NCBI GenBank assembly: GCA_002255025.1
Contig: NJEJ01000003.1
Span: forward strand, 1 to 37,852
Length of the DNA stretch: 37,852 nt
Source: Candidatus Bathyarchaeota archaeon ex4484_135
GTDB taxonomy: Archaea > Thermoproteota > Bathyarchaeia > EX4484-135
Direction of reading: 5' to 3'
The notes below the pieces were generated by a model, which made no database searches, was not told the DNA's origin, and saw nothing but the letters and a program-made list of their open reading frames with translations. Shown piece after piece: positions 23,262 to 31,224 of this stretch; positions within the stretch are counted from its first letter, which is position 1, and each line of letters opens with the position of its first letter. A program made the position numbers and the translations under genes.

Positions 23262-24806
23262 GTGAGCCAGCCATCATTTAGACAGGCGAGGTGGGACGAA
23301 CCCATAATCTTCGAGCTAGGGGCACCCGGGCGGAGGGGCCACATACCGCCGAGGCCCGAGCCAGAGGTCGTGGAAGCCGTCGGGCCCATAGAGGACCTGC
23401 TGCCCGAGGAGCTTGTCCGCAAGGAACCGCCCCGGTTGCCCGAGATGTCCGAGCCAGAAGTCGTGAGGCACTTCGTGAGGCTATCACAGATGAACTACTG
23501 CCCCGACGTAGGCCTCTACCCGCTCGGGAGCTGCACCATGAAGTACAACCCGAAGATATGCGACCTCGTGGCCAGCACGGACCAAGTAAGGTGGGCCCAC
23601 CCTTATCAGGACGAGAGGACCGTCCAGGGCCTACTGGCCATCCTATATGAGCTGAAGAAGTGGTTGGCCGAGATAACGGGCACACACGAGGTCTCCCTCC
23701 TGCCAGCGGCCGGTGCCCACGGTGAGTTCCTGGGCTGCCTCATCATAAGGGCCTACCACAAGCGTAAGGGCCAGCTAGTCGAGAGGCGGGAGATGATAGT
23801 GCCTGATAGTGCTCACGGCACCAACCCAGCTAGTGCGGCCATGGCCGGCTTCAAGGTCATAACAATCCCCTCCGGCCCAGACGGCTGTGTTGACGTAGAG
23901 GCCCTGAAGGCAGCCGTCTCGAAGAGGACAGCTGGCCTTATGCTGACGAACCCGAACACCCTCGGCATCTTCGAGTCCAAGATAAAAGAGATAGCGGAGA
24001 TAATACACGATGCAGGCGGCCTCCTATATTACGATGGAGCCAACTTGAACGCCATATTGGGCAAGTCGAGGCCGGGCGATATGGGCTTCGATATAGTGCA
24101 CATAAACATCCATAAGACCTTCGGGACCCCACATGGCGGTGGGGGGCCTGGCTCAGGCCCGATAGGCGTCGTGGAAGAGCTAGAGCCCTTCCTGCCCGTC
24201 CCCAGGATAGAATACGATGGCGAACGCTACTGCCTGAACTGGGATAAGCCGCTGGCGGTGGCAAAGATAAGGGCCTTCTTGGGCAACGTGGCCGTCCTAG
24301 TGAGGGCCTACGCCTACATCTTGGCCCTGGGCCCCGAGGGCCTTAAGGAGGCGGCGGAGGTATCCGTCCTGAACTCCAACTACCTGCTGAAGAAGTTGGC
24401 ATCCTTGGAGGGCATAGAGGTCCCCTACGGGCCAGACAGGCCCAGGAAGCACGAGTTCGTGGTAAGCCTCAAGCCCCTAGAGCGTTCCACGGGCGTCAGA
24501 GCCTTGAACGTGGCCAAGAGGCTGCTTGACCACGGCTACCACGCACCAACCATATACTTCCCACCCATAGTAGATGAGGCCTTCATGGTAGAGCCGACTG
24601 AGTCCTTCGGCGTAGAGGACCTAGATGGCTTCGCAGAGGCCATGCGGGCCATATTAGAAGAGGCTCGAGCGGAGCCCGAGAAGGTCCTTAAGGCCCCTTA
24701 CAACACGGCCGTCGGCCGCGTGGACGAGGTAAGGGCATCGCACCCGAAGACCATGGTCCTGAGCTGGCGTATGCTGAAGGAGAGGGAAGGTTTATCAAGG
24801 GCGTAG
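23262..24806 (+). CDS. gcvPB: Glycine decarboxylase (P-protein) subunit 2
   Basis: About 514 residues. It carries the PLP-binding lysine in VHINIHKTFGTPHGGGGPG (Lys near 285) and the substrate-binding DSAHGTNPASAAMAGF region (near 172-187). It forms an alpha2-beta2 enzyme with GcvPA, which is encoded just upstream in the same operon. Separate PA and PB subunits are the rule in archaea and Gram-positive bacteria. The start is supported by the ribosome site above. The TTGGTCGTGA motif spans this start. Confidence 0.96.
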   Translation: MSQPSFRQARWDEPIIFELGAPGRRGHIPPRPEPEVVEAVGPIEDLLPEELVRKEPPRLPEMSEPEVVRHFVRLSQMNYCPDVGLYPLGSCTMKYNPKICDLVASTDQVRWAHPYQDERTVQGLLAILYELKKWLAEITGTHEVSLLPAAGAHGEFLGCLIIRAYHKRKGQLVERREMIVPDSAHGTNPASAAMAGFKVITIPSGPDGCVDVEALKAAVSKRTAGLMLTNPNTLGIFESKIKEIAEIIHDAGGLLYYDGANLNAILGKSRPGDMGFDIVHINIHKTFGTPHGGGGPGSGPIGVVEELEPFLPVPRIEYDGERYCLNWDKPLAVAKIRAFLGNVAVLVRAYAYILALGPEGLKEAAEVSVLNSNYLLKKLASLEGIEVPYGPDRPRKHEFVVSLKPLERSTGVRALNVAKRLLDHGYHAPTIYFPPIVDEAFMVEPTESFGVEDLDGFAEAMRAILEEARAEPEKVLKAPYNTAVGRVDEVRASHPKTMVLSWRMLKEREGLSRA

Positions 24807-24813
24807 CCGTCAA

Positions 24814-25845
24814 GTGGGCCCAGGGACGGAGCCCTTGAAGTTCCTCATCTATGGGTACGGCGACGTAGTTCAGAACCGGATGGAAAAAGCCCTAAAGAAG
24901 CTGGACATCAAATTCGCCATAGTTGAGGTAGACGAGGCTAAGATGGAGAAGGCCCGCCAGAAGGGCATAACCGCCTATAAATACGGTGAGGAAGACCCTT
25001 ACATAAAACAGTTCAACGCCGTTATAATAGCGACGCCGCCTGACAGGCACTTTGAGCCCTTCAGGAAAGCTATCGACAACAGCGTGCCGGTCATGGTGGA
25101 GAAACCGTTAGCACATGACCTAGAAACAGCGAAGAAGATGAGAAATATGGCAGAGGGAAGACGCCTGGTCTGCATGGCGATAGACCACTATGTTCTCAAG
25201 TTCTTCGAGAACACATCAGCTAGGAAGGACCACCCCGTCTTCATATCTGACGATAGGGACCTAGGTCTCAAAGCCGTGGGGAAGGATATGCCTCCCATGC
25301 CCGATTATGGCTGGGTCAACAGGATCGTCAGGAACCTGGTCACGAGGTCCCTTGTCCTCATGCTCAGGAACCTCTTGAGCATGTTGAACGAGGAGATAAT
25401 GGAACGTGGGATAAGGTACAGGGGTATTTTGCCCGGCGGTGGCTACGAGGACCTGTTGAGGAGAGCTCACCATGATTTAGAAGAACTCTACAACCTGAGG
25501 GCCATAAGATACCCAATATGGAGGATGACCATGCTCGATACCATAGATAGGTTAGGCGTGGACGAGCTCTACGAGAACCTTAAGGACAGGCTTGACGCGT
25601 TGGACAAATTCATAACGGTGGCCAGCCACAGGAGGCTCCAGCTCCTCTTCCTGATACTTACGCTCGTTACCATTTTCATATCTACTTCCGCCCTCATATT
25701 GCAGGAGATAGTGGAATCCCTTGTGGCAGCAGGCTTCCCGCTAGTCCTGGCCAGTTTTACGGCCTTCTTCCTGACGGCACTGGCCATAATTGTGATTTAC
25801 TACGCTATCTATGCCCTCACGTCACGTATCAGGGTCCGCACCTGA
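24814..25845 (+). CDS. Gfo/Idh/MocA-like Rossmann protein with a C-terminal two-helix membrane tail
   Basis: The protein has 343 residues. The N-terminal 130 residues look like an NAD(P)-binding Gfo/Idh/MocA domain: FLIYGYGDVVQNR (10-22), VIIATPPDRHFE (70-81), VEKPLAHD (95-102) and AIDHYVLK (122-129), where Lys and His are usually catalytic. The usual C-terminal sheet domain is replaced by a charged, helix-rich middle (about 150-272, including GILPGGGYEDLL) and two membrane helices (about 275-296 and 308-335) with a short basic tail. The architecture is unfamiliar to me. It starts 7 bp after gcvPB; TTG 24835 is an alternative start. Function unknown: possibly a membrane-tethered sensor or oxidoreductase. 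Confidence 0.65.
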   Translation: MGPGTEPLKFLIYGYGDVVQNRMEKALKKLDIKFAIVEVDEAKMEKARQKGITAYKYGEEDPYIKQFNAVIIATPPDRHFEPFRKAIDNSVPVMVEKPLAHDLETAKKMRNMAEGRRLVCMAIDHYVLKFFENTSARKDHPVFISDDRDLGLKAVGKDMPPMPDYGWVNRIVRNLVTRSLVLMLRNLLSMLNEEIMERGIRYRGILPGGGYEDLLRRAHHDLEELYNLRAIRYPIWRMTMLDTIDRLGVDELYENLKDRLDALDKFITVASHRRLQLLFLILTLVTIFISTSALILQEIVESLVAAGFPLVLASFTAFFLTALAIIVIYYAIYALTSRIRVRT

Positions 25846-25868
25846 CGCGACCCTCAGGGGGATGGCTG

Positions 25869-27017
25869 TTGAAGGCCGATGTGGCCGTGATAGGTGCTGG
25901 CCCAGCCGGTTCATCAGCTACGGCTGTCTTGGCCCGCGAGGGCTTTGACGTCGTCTTATTGGAAGAACACGCTAGGCCTGGCGTACCGCAGCACTGTGCT
26001 GGCATGTTGACGAAGGAGGCCTGCCGTAGGTTGGGCATAAGGGTCCCGAGAGGAGTTGTTCAATCCGAGCCAAGTCATGTGGTTATCCATTACGGCTCTA
26101 CGTCCTTTAAGGCTAGGTTAGATATGTATGTATTGGATAGGGCTTCATTCGACCAGTACATGGCCGAAACAGCCGTAGAAGCCGGTGCTGAACTCCTAAC
26201 AGGCCATAAGGTGATTGGGATGCGTAGGTCCGGCCATGGCTGGCTTTTGAGCGTGAGAGGCGGTCCTGAGCTGGCATCTGAACTCGTTATAGGTGCTGAT
26301 GGCTATAAGGCCCTTAGCCTTAGATGGGCTGGCCTTGAAAGGCCATCGGAAGTTGCTTCCTGCCTCCAGTACGAGCTTAAGCTAGATCGTGAGGTTGACC
26401 AGGACATAGTGGTCTGCTACTTCGGTTCCTCGGTAGCCCCGGGAGGATATGCTTGGGTGGTCCCAATAGGCAATAAAGCTGTCAGGGTGGGGTTGGGTGT
26501 CAGGAAGGCCTCAAAACCAGCCCGTTTTTACTTAGATGCCTTCGTAAAGAAAGAGTTCCCGAACTCTAAGATAGTGAAGCGGATGGCGGGCCTTGTCTCG
26601 ACAAGCGGTCCCGTAGTCCCGAATTACACGGGAGCCTACCTGGCAGTTGGGGAAGCAGCTGGCCACGTAAACCCGCTGACAGGTGCCGGCATAGCTTCCT
26701 CCATGGTCTCTGGTCGAATAGCCGGCCTCATAGCCTCGAGGGCCTTGGAAGAAGGGGACTTCTCGGCCCTAAGGCTATCGGAACATTACACCACTTGGAG
26801 GTCCGTAGTAGGTCGTTATCACGAACTGGCCATGGAAGTCCGTAGGGCCCTCGAGTCCCTGACGAGCGAGGAACTCGCCTGCTTGGTCAAAGACATGTCG
26901 CGAGGAAGTAGCAAAAGCCGGCTTTCCCTCACGGCCTTAAGTCTGTTGGCGAGGAATCCCAAGTTCGTCAAGTTCTTGCTCAAGGTGAGGGAGCTTAAGG
27001 TAGCCTTATGCCTCTGA
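25869..27017 (+). CDS. Geranylgeranyl reductase family FAD-dependent oxidoreductase
   Basis: The protein has 382 residues. The dinucleotide-binding GAGPAGSSA is at 9-17 with an acidic residue at the end of strand 2; QHCAGML (41-47) is the family active-site Cys motif. IGADG lies near 141, and the second FAD motif GEAAGHVNPLTGAGI near 261-275. These enzymes saturate the isoprenoid chains of archaeal membrane lipids (archaetidic acid type precursors) or of quinones. The protein is a little short of 400 residues, normal for the family. The start is TTG. It converges on a thioredoxin-fold gene with a 12-bp overlap. Confidence 0.88.
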   Translation: MKADVAVIGAGPAGSSATAVLAREGFDVVLLEEHARPGVPQHCAGMLTKEACRRLGIRVPRGVVQSEPSHVVIHYGSTSFKARLDMYVLDRASFDQYMAETAVEAGAELLTGHKVIGMRRSGHGWLLSVRGGPELASELVIGADGYKALSLRWAGLERPSEVASCLQYELKLDREVDQDIVVCYFGSSVAPGGYAWVVPIGNKAVRVGLGVRKASKPARFYLDAFVKKEFPNSKIVKRMAGLVSTSGPVVPNYTGAYLAVGEAAGHVNPLTGAGIASSMVSGRIAGLIASRALEEGDFSALRLSEHYTTWRSVVGRYHELAMEVRRALESLTSEELACLVKDMSRGSSKSRLSLTALSLLARNPKFVKFLLKVRELKVALCL

Positions 27018-27341
27018 GGGCATGATTTCCTCTAGGGCCTTCCTCAGCTCTTCCTCGCTTAAGGTCCCATCGAGCACTTTATCTCCTATTCTCACGGCCG
27101 GAGCCTTCTTGACACCGGCCAGCTTGGCCTTGAGCTTCTCCCTCAGGGAGTTCATGTTTATCACCTCGAGTTCGAGCCCGTATTCGTCAGATAACCTCTT
27201 GGCGAGCTCAAGTAACTCCTCATCTTCGTAGGGCATGTAGCTCATAGAGCCCGTGACGGTCTTGTAGCCAGGCCAACAGGGATGGCTCACGCCGGGCTCG
27301 GGAGTGAAGGCCACGGTCTCCCTCCTCACGAATACCGTCAT
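27006..27341 (-). CDS. Thioredoxin/glutaredoxin-fold protein with a single cysteine
   Basis: 111 residues from ATG 27341, which has GGTAGGAG just upstream; an in-frame ATG at 27368 would add nine basic residues. The C-terminal half fits a thioredoxin fold: a VINMNS strand, KAPAVRIGDKVLDG with the cis-proline, and a final helix LSEEELRKALEEI. The expected CxxC is replaced by HPCWPG with one Cys (Cys22), so any redox activity would be monothiol, or the protein may bind a ligand such as an Fe-S cluster. The neighbouring MIP18-type gene is divergent, which would fit an Fe-S role, but this is inference. Confidence 0.65.
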   Translation of the reverse strand: MTVFVRRETVAFTPEPGVSHPCWPGYKTVTGSMSYMPYEDEELLELAKRLSDEYGLELEVINMNSLREKLKAKLAGVKKAPAVRIGDKVLDGTLSEEELRKALEEIMPSEA

Positions 27342-27433
27342 CTTTCTCCTACCGCTCCTCCCCGTCATGTTGGCGTGCCCTTCTGCCAGTTATCATGGGC
27401 GTTTTTAAGATTGTTGGTTAAGGCCCTTCCAAG

Positions 27434-27442
27434 CTTTTTAAC
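27434..27442 (+). promoter_or_regulatory. TATA box for the MIP18 family gene
   Basis: CTTTTTAAC is centred about 27 bp before GTG 27465 with no ribosome site between, which points to a leaderless transcript. Confidence 0.55.
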
Positions 27443-27464
27443 CGGCCTCCTCTAATGCCCTCCG

Positions 27465-27785
27465 GTGCCTGCCGTGCCCAGCGAGCTAGGTGAATTGGAG
27501 AAAGCAGTTAGGGAAGCCGTGGGCAAGTTGTTAGACCCTGAAACAGGTCTGACGTTCGAGGAGATGGGCATAATAAAGGATGTGAAGGTCCAGGGCCGTT
27601 CTGTCGAGGTCGTCTACAGGCCGACGAGCCCGTTCTGCCCCATAGCCCTGAGGCTGGGCCTGGACATAAGGAGGGCCGTAGAAGCCATAGAGGGCGTTGA
27701 ATCTGTCAAGGTGGTGTGCGTGGAGCACATGATGGCTGATGCGATAAACCGCGTGGTGAACAAGGAGCGGAAGGGCAAGAGATAA
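27465..27785 (+). CDS. MIP18 (DUF59) family Fe-S assembly protein
   Basis: The protein has 106 residues, the size of a single MIP18/DUF59 domain. The conserved motif is PTSPFCP with Cys58, followed by an amphipathic helix and VESVKVVCVEH. Homologues (SufT, PaaD, CIA2) help insert iron-sulfur clusters into target proteins. In archaea they often sit near Mrp/ApbC carriers, but none is seen here. The Lys/Arg-rich C-terminus (KERKGKR) is short. GTG start, probably leaderless. Confidence 0.87.
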   Translation: MPAVPSELGELEKAVREAVGKLLDPETGLTFEEMGIIKDVKVQGRSVEVVYRPTSPFCPIALRLGLDIRRAVEAIEGVESVKVVCVEHMMADAINRVVNKERKGKR

Positions 27786-27810
27786 GTGTCACGCCCCAAA
27801 AGGCTCTATT

Positions 27811-27878
27811 GGGTGCCGATGAGGAATACCAAGCCATTGGAGCGATGATAGATACTGCCTGGGGTATCCGAGGCACCC
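27811..27878 (+). ncRNA. Candidate structured RNA with a kink-turn-like loop
   Basis: The spacer 27786-27925 has no protein gene. GGGTGCC (27811-27817) pairs with GGCACCC (27872-27878). Next comes an asymmetric internal loop, GATGA on the 5' side and GA on the 3' side, then a second helix GGAATACC with GGTATCC (one bulged A). GATGA opposite GA resembles a box C/D or L7Ae kink turn. A second GATGATAG in the apical part could be a C' box. Box D would be a CCGA variant, so a classical C/D guide is only one possibility. The strand is uncertain. Confidence 0.35.
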
Positions 27879-27925
27879 TGCTGTCGTCAGGCCTCAGTTA
27901 TCACTTGATCGCTTAAGGCTATCGC

Positions 27926-29584
27926 TTACGCGAGGCTCGTGAAGTCGAGTTCGAGGGCAGCCACGGGGTTCTCGAGGCCGAAGTTCACCAATACCTCCGG
28001 GTGTACCTCGCCCACTATCCCGATGGGCTCATCAGCCATCAGGACCTCGGCCACCCGGCCCGGTAGGAAGCTCGGGTGCTCTGTTTCCCGGACACGCCAA
28101 TCCGATATGGCGAGGGCCTTCATGAGGGCGTCAAGGCAGCCCTTGATCTCCGCATAATTGGCCCTTGAGTGGGCCACGACGGCCGCCAGGTGAAGCTTAC
28201 GCTCGGCCTTAGTCTCAGATCCCTCGGCCCTCAGGACCACATCGCCTACCTCGAAGAGCTTCTGCGGATATCGCTCCTTCACGTTCAGGGCCAGGTTGGC
28301 CATCAGGCCTGGTAAGAGTATTTCCCTCAACATGCTGTATTCGGCTGAGACGGGGTTAGCGAGCCTTATGGGCCTGCCGGGCTCAAGCCTCATGAGCTCA
28401 TAGTGGACCCTCTCGTTCGTCAGGACGAAGTTCATGACCTCCGTGAAACCCATCCCTATCATTATGAGCCTCAGCCTGTCCGCCAGCTCGCTCACAGGAT
28501 GCGGCTGGCCCGATTTGGGGCTCGGCGGCCTACGTGGCTCAAGCCTGAAATAGCCGTAACCCACGGCCACCTCCTCTACCAGGTCCACCTCATGCATTAT
28601 GTCCGTCCTGTAGGGCGGGATAAGGACCTTAAGCAGCCCCGGCCCGATTGGTTCGGCGTCGAGCCTGCACTTCCTTAGGCATTCCACGGCTTCCTCGGCC
28701 GTCAAATCGAGTCCTATGAGCTTATTGGCATATTCGACCCTTAGGACGGCTTCCCTGGGCCTGAGGTCGGGCGTCCTGAGGGCCGTCCCGTCGGGATACC
28801 TGACCTCAACGGCTTCCACACGGCCTCCCATGTCGGCTAAGGCGGTCGTGAGGACCCTGAGGGCCTTCCTGACGGCCTCCAAGTCCGGCCCGGTTATATC
28901 TATGAACATGTCCTTCGTCCAAGGCCCTATCTTCGTCAGCTCGCTGTTTATTATGGGTGGGAAGGACATGACGCGTCCTCGGGCATCCATTATGACCGGG
29001 TAGACCTTGGCGTGTGCCAACAGGTGCCCGTAGGCCCTTCCTTTCTCGTGCTTCTCCAGGATTTCTCCGAGCGTCATCTCCTCCTCATCATCGAGGGGCA
29101 CGAATGCTTTCTCATCTGGGCCAAAGGCATCATAATATACGGGCGTCTCCACAGCCCTTAGGTCGTGGAGGCCTATGGCCATCTTACGCCTGCCACGCCC
29201 TATGCCCCAGTGCAGGTCCTCCTGCATCTCTATTATCTCCTGTATGGCCTGCTCGTCCAACTCGAGGCCCCTGACGACGGCCCCGACCACGTAGGGTCTT
29301 ACCTCGGCCACCCTGGGCCCGACTATTATCTCGACGGGCCCCTCACGGACCTCGTATTTCGGCAGGCCGACCTCAAGGCCCATGAGGCCCTTCAGGGCCC
29401 TTGCTATGCCCACCGGGCTGGAGAAGTCCATGCGGTTCGGATTGTACTCGACCTTCACGTAATCCGGCCTCACGTCCTCTATGTCCAAGCCTATCCAGGG
29501 CAGCCATTCGACCAGCTCATCGACCGTCAGGTCTTGGCCGAGGAGGGAGCAGAAGCGTTCCTTCTGGAGCGTTATCACGGGCAT
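27926..29584 (-). CDS. pheT: Phenylalanyl-tRNA synthetase beta subunit
   Basis: The protein has 552 residues, the short archaeal/eukaryotic form without the bacterial N-terminal tRNA-binding fold. It has a B3/4 editing domain (about 90-260), including the GIGRGRRKMAIGLHDL segment that lines the pocket, B5 domains with PPYRTDIMHEVDLVEEVAVGYGY near 315-340, and a catalytic-like domain to the C-terminus. It edits mischarged Tyr-tRNA-Phe and binds tRNA in the alpha2-beta2 enzyme. It overlaps the pheS stop by 10 bp; a GTG two codons later is a possible start. The gene order pheS-pheT is the common one. Confidence 0.96.
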   Translation of the reverse strand: MPVITLQKERFCSLLGQDLTVDELVEWLPWIGLDIEDVRPDYVKVEYNPNRMDFSSPVGIARALKGLMGLEVGLPKYEVREGPVEIIVGPRVAEVRPYVVGAVVRGLELDEQAIQEIIEMQEDLHWGIGRGRRKMAIGLHDLRAVETPVYYDAFGPDEKAFVPLDDEEEMTLGEILEKHEKGRAYGHLLAHAKVYPVIMDARGRVMSFPPIINSELTKIGPWTKDMFIDITGPDLEAVRKALRVLTTALADMGGRVEAVEVRYPDGTALRTPDLRPREAVLRVEYANKLIGLDLTAEEAVECLRKCRLDAEPIGPGLLKVLIPPYRTDIMHEVDLVEEVAVGYGYFRLEPRRPPSPKSGQPHPVSELADRLRLIMIGMGFTEVMNFVLTNERVHYELMRLEPGRPIRLANPVSAEYSMLREILLPGLMANLALNVKERYPQKLFEVGDVVLRAEGSETKAERKLHLAAVVAHSRANYAEIKGCLDALMKALAISDWRVRETEHPSFLPGRVAEVLMADEPIGIVGEVHPEVLVNFGLENPVAALELDFTSLA

Positions 29585-31056
29585 ATCGGGACCCCCCTCA
29601 GCCAGCCCAGCTCGTTCCTATACAGGACCCTGATGTCCTTCACGCCCAGCTTCAGCATTACGAGCCTCTCAAGCCCGCCTCCCCAGGCTAGGACGGGGTG
29701 CTTCACGCCGAGGGGCCTCGTTACCTCGGGCCTGAATATGCCGGCACCGCAGAGCTCCACCCAGGCCCCCAACTCTGGCGAGTAGACCGTGCTCTGGACG
29801 GACGGCTCCGTGTAAGGGAAGTAGCTGGGCCAGAACTTGACCTTCTCGAAGCCCAGCTTGCGGTAGAACTCAGCCAGGATGCCCATGAGGTCCCTCAAGC
29901 CCACGCCGACATCCATCACTATGCCCTCTATCTGGTGGAACTCCGCCAGGTGCTTGTAATCGACACGCTCGTTCCGGTAGACCCGGTCGACGCAGAACAC
30001 CCAGACGGGCGGGTCCGGGTGCTCAGCCAAGTAGCGTATGGTCGTCGCGGTCGTGTGAGTCCTTAAGACGAGCCTCCGGGCCTCTTTGGCATCCCATTTA
30101 TAGCCCCAGCCCGTCGAACCCGTTGTCCAGCCGTCCTCGTGCGTCTTGGCGATGGCCTCGACCGTCCTCAGGTCCGGCAGATCGCCTTCAGAAGGCTCCA
30201 AGAGGTAGAAGGTGTCATGCATCTCCCTGGCCGGGTGGTCCTGGGGCGTGAACAGGGCGTCGAAGTTCCAGAAGGCCGTCTCGACCAACGGACCCCTTAT
30301 CTCCTCGAAGCCCATCTCTAAGAATATCTCCCTGATCTCCTTGATGACCTCTTGGACCGGGTGCATCCGGCCCGGGAAGACGGGTGTCCCTGGGGCCTCG
30401 AGATTGAACTTCTTGAGCCTGATAGAACGCCATCGGCCCGTTATTATGAGTTCGGGCGTGAGCTGGCTCACTTCCTCCTCCGGCCTCGGCAGCTGGAGGA
30501 CCCTAAGCCCGGCTTCCGTTATCTCGAGGATCTTGTGGACTTCTTCTACGACCTCTACGAGCCCCCTCTTCTCGAGGACCGGGAGGACCTGGCTTAGCTC
30601 CCCGAGGTCTTCCAGGCCCTCTGATAGGGCCCTGAGGGCTTTTTCCTCAGCCGTTTCCCTGGGCACGGCCAGGAGCCTTAAGGTGCCCTTGCGGACCTTT
30701 ACCCAGCCCTTCCTCCTCGCCCAGCCGAGCCCGATCTTCAGCTCCTCGCCTGATAGGCCCGCTGAAGCCGATAAGGACCTTATATCGGCCTCGCCTCCCG
30801 AGTTCTCCAGGGCCTTCACCAGCCTCCTCTCGGGGAGGCCGAGCTTGGCATACCTGAGCCCTTCTTCCGTCAGCTTTGCCCTTCTCCTAGTTTCCTCTCG
30901 CATCCTCACGAGGCCTTTCTCAGCCAGGGAGGCCACATCACTCATTAAGGTCGTCAGCTTCACGCCGGTCTTACGGGCTAAGTCGTCCGCCCTCGCTTTA
31001 CCGCCGAGGTCCGCTAAGGCCCTAAGTATATCCCACTCCCTCGGTCTAACATACAT
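29575..31056 (-). CDS. pheS: Phenylalanyl-tRNA synthetase alpha subunit
   Basis: About 493 residues from ATG 31056, chosen because GGAGGTG sits 9 bases upstream; GTG 31068 overlaps that ribosome site. The N-terminal 170 residues are helix-turn-helix-like DNA/tRNA-binding domains of archaeal PheS. The class II catalytic core follows: motif 1 in the HPVQEVIKEIREIFLEMGFEE region, motif 2 with VYRNERVDYKHLAEFHQIEG, and motif 3 with GWGGGLERLVMLKLG-like residues (AWGGGLERLVML). It activates Phe and charges tRNA-Phe. It is the first gene of the pheST operon, divergent from the exoprotein gene. Confidence 0.96.
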   Translation of the reverse strand: MYVRPREWDILRALADLGGKARADDLARKTGVKLTTLMSDVASLAEKGLVRMREETRRRAKLTEEGLRYAKLGLPERRLVKALENSGGEADIRSLSASAGLSGEELKIGLGWARRKGWVKVRKGTLRLLAVPRETAEEKALRALSEGLEDLGELSQVLPVLEKRGLVEVVEEVHKILEITEAGLRVLQLPRPEEEVSQLTPELIITGRWRSIRLKKFNLEAPGTPVFPGRMHPVQEVIKEIREIFLEMGFEEIRGPLVETAFWNFDALFTPQDHPAREMHDTFYLLEPSEGDLPDLRTVEAIAKTHEDGWTTGSTGWGYKWDAKEARRLVLRTHTTATTIRYLAEHPDPPVWVFCVDRVYRNERVDYKHLAEFHQIEGIVMDVGVGLRDLMGILAEFYRKLGFEKVKFWPSYFPYTEPSVQSTVYSPELGAWVELCGAGIFRPEVTRPLGVKHPVLAWGGGLERLVMLKLGVKDIRVLYRNELGWLRGVPICP

Positions 31057-31197
31057 GCCATATTGCACCTCCGCCGAGCAACATGGCTAAGCCAACAGGG
31101 GAAAAGCCCGCTCGGGTCAGCAGAATTGGTAGTTCATTTTCACCTGCCGGGGTAGGCTAACGGTGGTAGCATAAAAGGCTTGTCCTAACTCCGTAAT

Positions 31198-31208
31198 ACT
31201 AAAATAAC
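31198..31208 (+). promoter_or_regulatory. TATA box for the exoprotein gene
   Basis: ACTAAAATAAC is centred about 22-25 bp before ATG 31225, close enough that the transcript must be leaderless. Confidence 0.55.
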
Positions 31209-31224
31209 CTCTCGGTCTTATGTC

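Larger units (their letters stand above)
18587..23262. repeat. Origin-centred family of TTGGTCG(AAW/TGA) motifs
   Basis: Eleven copies were found by eye. TTGGTCGAAW is at 18587(-), 18641(+), 20714(+), 20969(+), 21207(+) and 21744(+). TTGGTCGTGA is at 19253(-), 19345(-), 20325(-), 21801(-) and 23256(+), given as the first base of the 7-mer or its complement. They occur in both genes and spacers, and the midpoint of the set is near 20925, at the origin. The five other TTGGTCG 7-mers I saw in the window (2301, 3121, 11062, 30282, 35435) lack both extensions. No binding protein is known to me; Orc1 paralogues or the adjacent winged-helix protein are candidates. Confidence 0.6.
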
